DNA from: Rapidithrix thailandica
GTDB lineage: Bacteria; Bacteroidota; Bacteroidia; Cytophagales; Flammeovirgaceae
DNA: 64,000 bases
Direction: 5' to 3'
NCBI RefSeq assembly: GCF_039710355.1
Contig: NZ_JBDKWZ010000001.1
Location: forward strand, 881,999 to 945,998
Position 1 is the stretch's first letter. Every line of letters starts with the position of its first letter. Made by a program: the position numbers and the translations under genes. The notes under the pieces are model-generated. The model was not told where the DNA came from. It was given only the letters and a program-made list of their open reading frames with translations, and searched no databases. Shown piece by piece: positions 60,857-64,000 of the stretch.

Positions 60857-61846
60857 TTAAACCAATTCGTTTTTGACCAGGTACTCTGCAATTTGCACAG
60901 TGTTGGTCGCAGCTCCTTTTCTCAAGTTGTCCGCTACGATCCACATATTCAGTGTATTTGGTTGGGTTTCGTCTCTGCGCAACCTTCCTACAAAGGTCTC
61001 ATCGCGATTGTGCGCATTGATAGGCATTGGATATTTCAAGTTTTGAATATCATCTTCTACAATGATTCCTTCGGAAGCCGCTAAAATCTGACGGACCTCA
61101 TCCAGGTCAAAGTCCTTTTCAAACTCTACGTTTACAGATTCGGCATGTCCGCCCATTACCGGGATTCTCACCGCAGTAGCCGTCACTCTTACCGTGTCGT
61201 CTCCGAGGATTTTCTTGGTTTCATTGACCATTTTCATCTCCTCTTTGGTATAGCCATTGTCAAAAAAGACATCGATATGAGGCAGTACGTTTAAGTCGAT
61301 TTTATACGGATACGCCATTTCTCCTTCAATTCCCTGACGTTCGTTCATCAATTGATCTACCGCAGCTTTCCCGGTTCCGGTTACCGATTGATACGTGGAC
61401 ACAACCACACGTTTCACCGTGTATTTCCGGTGCAAAGGAGCCAGAGCCAATACCATTTGAATGGTGGAACAGTTAGGGTTGGCAATCACCTTGTCCTCTT
61501 TGGTCAGCTCACTTGCATTGATTTCCGGTACCACTAATTTATTGTTAGGGTTCATCCGCCAGGCAGAAGAGTTGTCAATGACAGTGGTGCCTGCTTCGGC
61601 AAACTTTGGCGCATATTCCAGGGAGGTGCTTCCTCCGGCTGAAAAGATAGCGATATCCGGCCGGGCAGCAATGGCATCTTCCATACTGATAACCGTATAC
61701 GTCTTTCCGGCAAATTCCACCTCTTTGCCCACAGAACGCTGTGAAGCCACTAACATCAATTCGTCAAAGTGGAAACCTCTCTCTTGAATTACTTTAAGGA
61801 CCTGGTTCCCTACGAGCCCTGTAGCACCTACTACTGCGAGTTTCAT
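60857..61846 (-). CDS. asd: Aspartate-semialdehyde dehydrogenase
   Basis: The 329-residue enzyme reduces aspartyl phosphate to aspartate semialdehyde in the pathway to Lys, Met and Thr. The NADP-binding N-terminus is VVGATGLVGNQVLKVI. The catalytic Cys lies in ANPNCSTIQ, SAWRMN gives a phosphate-binding Arg, and the acid-base His is in GGHAESVNVEF. Length and order match the bacterial family. Nothing else of the diaminopimelate pathway lies near it. Confidence 0.96.
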   Translation of the reverse strand: MKLAVVGATGLVGNQVLKVIQERGFHFDELMLVASQRSVGKEVEFAGKTYTVISMEDAIAARPDIAIFSAGGSTSLEYAPKFAEAGTTVIDNSSAWRMNPNNKLVVPEINASELTKEDKVIANPNCSTIQMVLALAPLHRKYTVKRVVVSTYQSVTGTGKAAVDQLMNERQGIEGEMAYPYKIDLNVLPHIDVFFDNGYTKEEMKMVNETKKILGDDTVRVTATAVRIPVMGGHAESVNVEFEKDFDLDEVRQILAASEGIIVEDDIQNLKYPMPINAHNRDETFVGRLRRDETQPNTLNMWIVADNLRKGAATNTVQIAEYLVKNELV

Positions 61847-61956
61847 TTTCGTTTGTTTTAAAATTTGAATATATAAAAATAATACAGATTTGCTTACGCA
61901 ACTTATTTTTTTGCCTGAATAGGCGATAGTTTTTTGTTTGGATCGTGTTGGCTCAC

Positions 61957-62000
61957 AAAAAAAGAGCTATCCCGGCCCTTTGCCAGAATAGCTCTTTTTT
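61957..62000 (-). terminator. Terminator of the E2 gene
   Basis: AAAAAAGAGCTAT and ATAGCTCTTTTTT form a 13-bp stem around an 18-nt loop. On the minus strand it comes 18 bp after the E2 stop codon and ends in a T-run. Confidence 0.9.
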
Positions 62001-62017
62001 ACTGGAATCCTTTAGGA

Positions 62018-63664
62018 TTAAACGAGTATTCTGACAGGGTCTTCCAGCAACTGTTTAAGTGTATGTAAGAATGCAGAACCTACTACGCCATCCACTACGC
62101 GGTGGTCGCAAGATAAGGTTACCTTCATTACATTACCAGGCACAATTTGCCCGTCTTTCACCACTGGGGTTTGCTTGATACCGCCTACAGCCAGGATACA
62201 TGCATCCGGTGGGTTTACAATTGCTGTAAACTCTTCGATACCGAACATTCCCAAGTTTGAAATGGTAAAGGTGTTGCCTTCCCAATCAGAGGGTTGTAAT
62301 TTTTTCTCTTTTGCCTTTTGTCCGAGTTCTTTCACCTCACCGGAAATTTGTGAGAGGGACTTGCTGTCGGCAAAACGTACCACCGGTACCAACAGGCCTT
62401 CTTCCACCGCTACGGCTACACCGATATGGATGTGATGGTTGATACGGATGGTATCTCCCAACCAAGAAGAATTTACCTGAGGATGCGATTTCAAGGCAGC
62501 GGCTACGGCTTTGATCACCATATCGTTGAAAGAAATCTTCACCGGAGAAATTTCATTTAAACTCTTCCGGGCTTCGATCGCCTTGTCCATGTTAATTTCC
62601 ATGGTCAAGTAGAAATGCGGAGCCGTAAATTTGCTTTCGGACAAGCGCTTGGCAATGACTTTCCGCATTTGCGAAACCGGAACTTCCTCATAGCTTTCCT
62701 GGCCTGCGGCAGTGGCAGGGGCCACCCCGGTAGCCGGAGTTTCGACTTGAGGAACGTAGTTTTCAACATCGCGTTTTACTACCCGGCCGTTGTCACCGGT
62801 ACCGGGGATTTTAGCGATGTCATAGCCTTTTTCTTCTGCGATCTTTTTCGCTAATGGGGAGGCAAATACTCTTCCGCCTGTAGCTTGTGAAGTAGTAGCC
62901 GTTTGAGCGGGCTTAGTTGCCTCTTGTTTCTCCTTTTTGCCTTGTGGAGTGGCTACTTGCACTGTTTCTTTTTGAGGCGCTTCTTTTTTGGGAGCCGTTT
63001 TTGGGGCTGCCCCTTTATTTTTATCTGCGTCCAGTAAAGGCTGATAGTCTGTGCCTTTTTCTCCAATGATGGCGATGATACCGTCAATGGCTACCGAGCC
63101 ACCGTCTTCTACACCGATATATAATACAGTGCCATCTTCGTAGTTTTCCAACTCCATGGTCGCTTTGTCCGTTTCCACTTCTGCCAGAATATCTCCGGAC
63201 TCTACTTCATCCCCTACTTTTACCAACCAAGAGGAAATCACCCCTTCTTTCATGGTATCACTCATCTTCGGCATGCGGATGACCGTAGCAGGAATGGACG
63301 AAAGATCTACATCACTGGCAGTGCTCGCTTCTTCAACGGGAGCTTCTTCAGTGGCCGGCTCTTCAGAAGTAGCAGTTTGGCTTCCCTCTTCTCCATTGTC
63401 ATTTAACAAATGTTCGAATGCTTCCCCTTCTTCTCCAATCACTGCGATCACGCTGTTGATCGGAACTGCTTCTTTCTCTTTAGGACCGATATATAAGATG
63501 GTTCCGTCTTCATAGTTTTCCAGCTCCATGGTAGCTTTATCTGTTTCTACCTCTGCCAGAATATCCCCGGATTCCACAGTATCTCCGACTTTTACCAGCC
63601 ACGAAGCGATTACCCCTTCCGTCATGGTATCGCTCATCTTGGGCATTCTTATTACTTCAGCCAT
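62018..63664 (-). CDS. pdhC: Dihydrolipoamide acetyltransferase (pyruvate dehydrogenase E2)
   Basis: A 548-residue E2 core. Two N-terminal lipoyl domains (about 1-82 and 128-210) each carry ETDKATMELENYEDGT with the lipoylated Lys. They are followed by an Ala/Pro/Lys linker, a peripheral E1/E3-binding domain (RVFASPLAKKIAEEKGYDI to VVKRDVENY), a second linker and the catalytic acyltransferase domain ending with DHRVVDG (catalytic His, Asp). Subunits form the 24- or 60-mer core that transfers acetyl to CoA. The substrate pyruvate is inferred from the MPKMSDTM type of lipoyl domain. E1 and E3 genes are not in the window. Confidence 0.94.
   Translation of the reverse strand: MAEVIRMPKMSDTMTEGVIASWLVKVGDTVESGDILAEVETDKATMELENYEDGTILYIGPKEKEAVPINSVIAVIGEEGEAFEHLLNDNGEEGSQTATSEEPATEEAPVEEASTASDVDLSSIPATVIRMPKMSDTMKEGVISSWLVKVGDEVESGDILAEVETDKATMELENYEDGTVLYIGVEDGGSVAIDGIIAIIGEKGTDYQPLLDADKNKGAAPKTAPKKEAPQKETVQVATPQGKKEKQEATKPAQTATTSQATGGRVFASPLAKKIAEEKGYDIAKIPGTGDNGRVVKRDVENYVPQVETPATGVAPATAAGQESYEEVPVSQMRKVIAKRLSESKFTAPHFYLTMEINMDKAIEARKSLNEISPVKISFNDMVIKAVAAALKSHPQVNSSWLGDTIRINHHIHIGVAVAVEEGLLVPVVRFADSKSLSQISGEVKELGQKAKEKKLQPSDWEGNTFTISNLGMFGIEEFTAIVNPPDACILAVGGIKQTPVVKDGQIVPGNVMKVTLSCDHRVVDGVVGSAFLHTLKQLLEDPVRILV
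63040..63664 (-). repeat. Duplicated lipoyl-domain coding segment
   Basis: The two lipoyl domains (segments near 63040-63285 and 63420-63664) are about four-fifths identical at protein level. They keep long runs of identical bases, for example around both ETDKATMELENYEDG codon blocks (62-codon-scale match with few changes). It is a recent or gene-converted internal duplication. Confidence 0.7.
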
Positions 63665-63707
63665 ATTTTTGTATTATCAGATGTATTTTATTTTCCGTTT
63701 TCCAGCT

Positions 63708-63738
63708 CAAAAATAGTAGTTAAAACTTATTGTACCAA
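63708..63738 (-). promoter_or_regulatory. Promoter of the E2 gene
   Basis: On the minus strand TTG (63736-63738), 20 bp, TATTTTTG (63708-63715) fits the Bacteroidota consensus. The transcript would have a leader of about 40 nt. Confidence 0.65.
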
Positions 63739-63957
63739 CTTGTTTGTCAAGCCATTAAATTTTTCAGGCTTTCGAAGAGCTGAAAACAAGGCCGAATGGT
63801 ACTTTTTGCAAGGGGTTAAATAATTGATTATTAATGGGTTGGTTTCTTTTGGAATCATTGGGAACCTTAAAAGAAAAAATGATTATCCGTAAAGCTGCCA
63901 CCCCGTAAATAAGATACGGTCAGTTGATTGATATTAGTCTAAAAAAACCAGACTGAT
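63739..63957. other. Intergenic region at right end
   Basis: 219 bp without a gene. AGTCT-AAAAAAACC-AGACT (63937-63955) forms a small hairpin immediately before the last ATG. No clear plus-strand promoter. Confidence 0.4.
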
Positions 63958-64000
63958 ATGGATAGCATTACAGCATTTATGGAGAATTACCATAGTGAGC
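63958..64000 (+). CDS. Possible start of a gene cut by the window end
   Basis: An ATG at 63958 opens a frame of 14 codons (MDSITAFMENYHSE) running off the window. It faces away from the E2 gene and could be real, but the visible part is too short to name a family. Confidence 0.3.
   Translation, partial: MDSITAFMENYHSE

Noticed and set aside
1..64000. CRISPR array, prophage, integron or toxin-antitoxin system
   Set aside because: No regularly spaced repeats, cas, phage structural, integrase or paired toxin-antitoxin genes were seen.

Overview
The window looks like chromosomal DNA of a member of the Bacteroidota, most probably an aerobic marine-type Cytophagales. The evidence is a complete alternative complex III (act) operon followed by cytochrome oxidase genes, a SusC/SusD pair under an ECF sigma/FecR system, TonB receptor + DUF4249 and DUF2911 genes, a T9SS-sorted surface protein, a NhaC-type antiporter, and promoters that fit the Bacteroidota TTTG-N19-21-TAnnTTTG consensus. 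The genus assignment is inference; no rRNA gene is present.

Layout. 1-800: a decayed transposase remnant, then a Ser-Pro-Arg tRNA operon on the minus strand. 991-3041: batB and batC (VWA and TPR proteins), separated by a small terminal-inverted-repeat element. 3305-5343 (minus): an aminotransferase overlapping tyrA by 4 bp. 5740: tRNA-Cys. 6382-18262: actABCDEF-coxB-coxA, an 11.9-kb respiratory operon taking electrons from menaquinol to oxygen. 18925-20256 (minus): a DUF58 protein. 20851-28083: a receiver-histidine kinase, a cytoplasmic GH63/MGH1-like glucosidase, and a convergent beta-propeller sensor kinase with a paralogous kinase core. 28490-34367: enolase, a DUF2911 lipoprotein, a GH20 hexosaminidase and a divergent 6-phosphofructokinase. 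35102-38477: TonB receptor plus DUF4249 lipoprotein. 38803-39891: rsgA.

40131-53451 is the main accessory region: ECF sigma factor, a 1359-residue MAM/choice-of-anchor-L/T9SS surface protein, FecR anti-sigma factor, an STN-bearing SusC, SusD and a secreted endonuclease/exonuclease/phosphatase lipoprotein. It probably is a sigma/anti-sigma controlled nutrient uptake locus, perhaps for a phosphodiester-containing polymer, because the enzyme next to SusD is a phosphoesterase and an alkaline phosphatase lies 2 kb further on. Between them (53618-55331) sits a BlaI repressor overlapping an M56 protease whose periplasmic part is an intact M23 peptidoglycan endopeptidase-like domain. This is the most unusual module in the window.

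The right end has an orphan HAMP-GAF sensor with no output domain, nhaC, asd, and the two-lipoyl-domain E2 of a 2-oxoacid dehydrogenase. Most transcription units end in strong hairpin-T terminators, and several annotatable starts could be moved downstream because a promoter -7 element covers or follows the longest-frame start.
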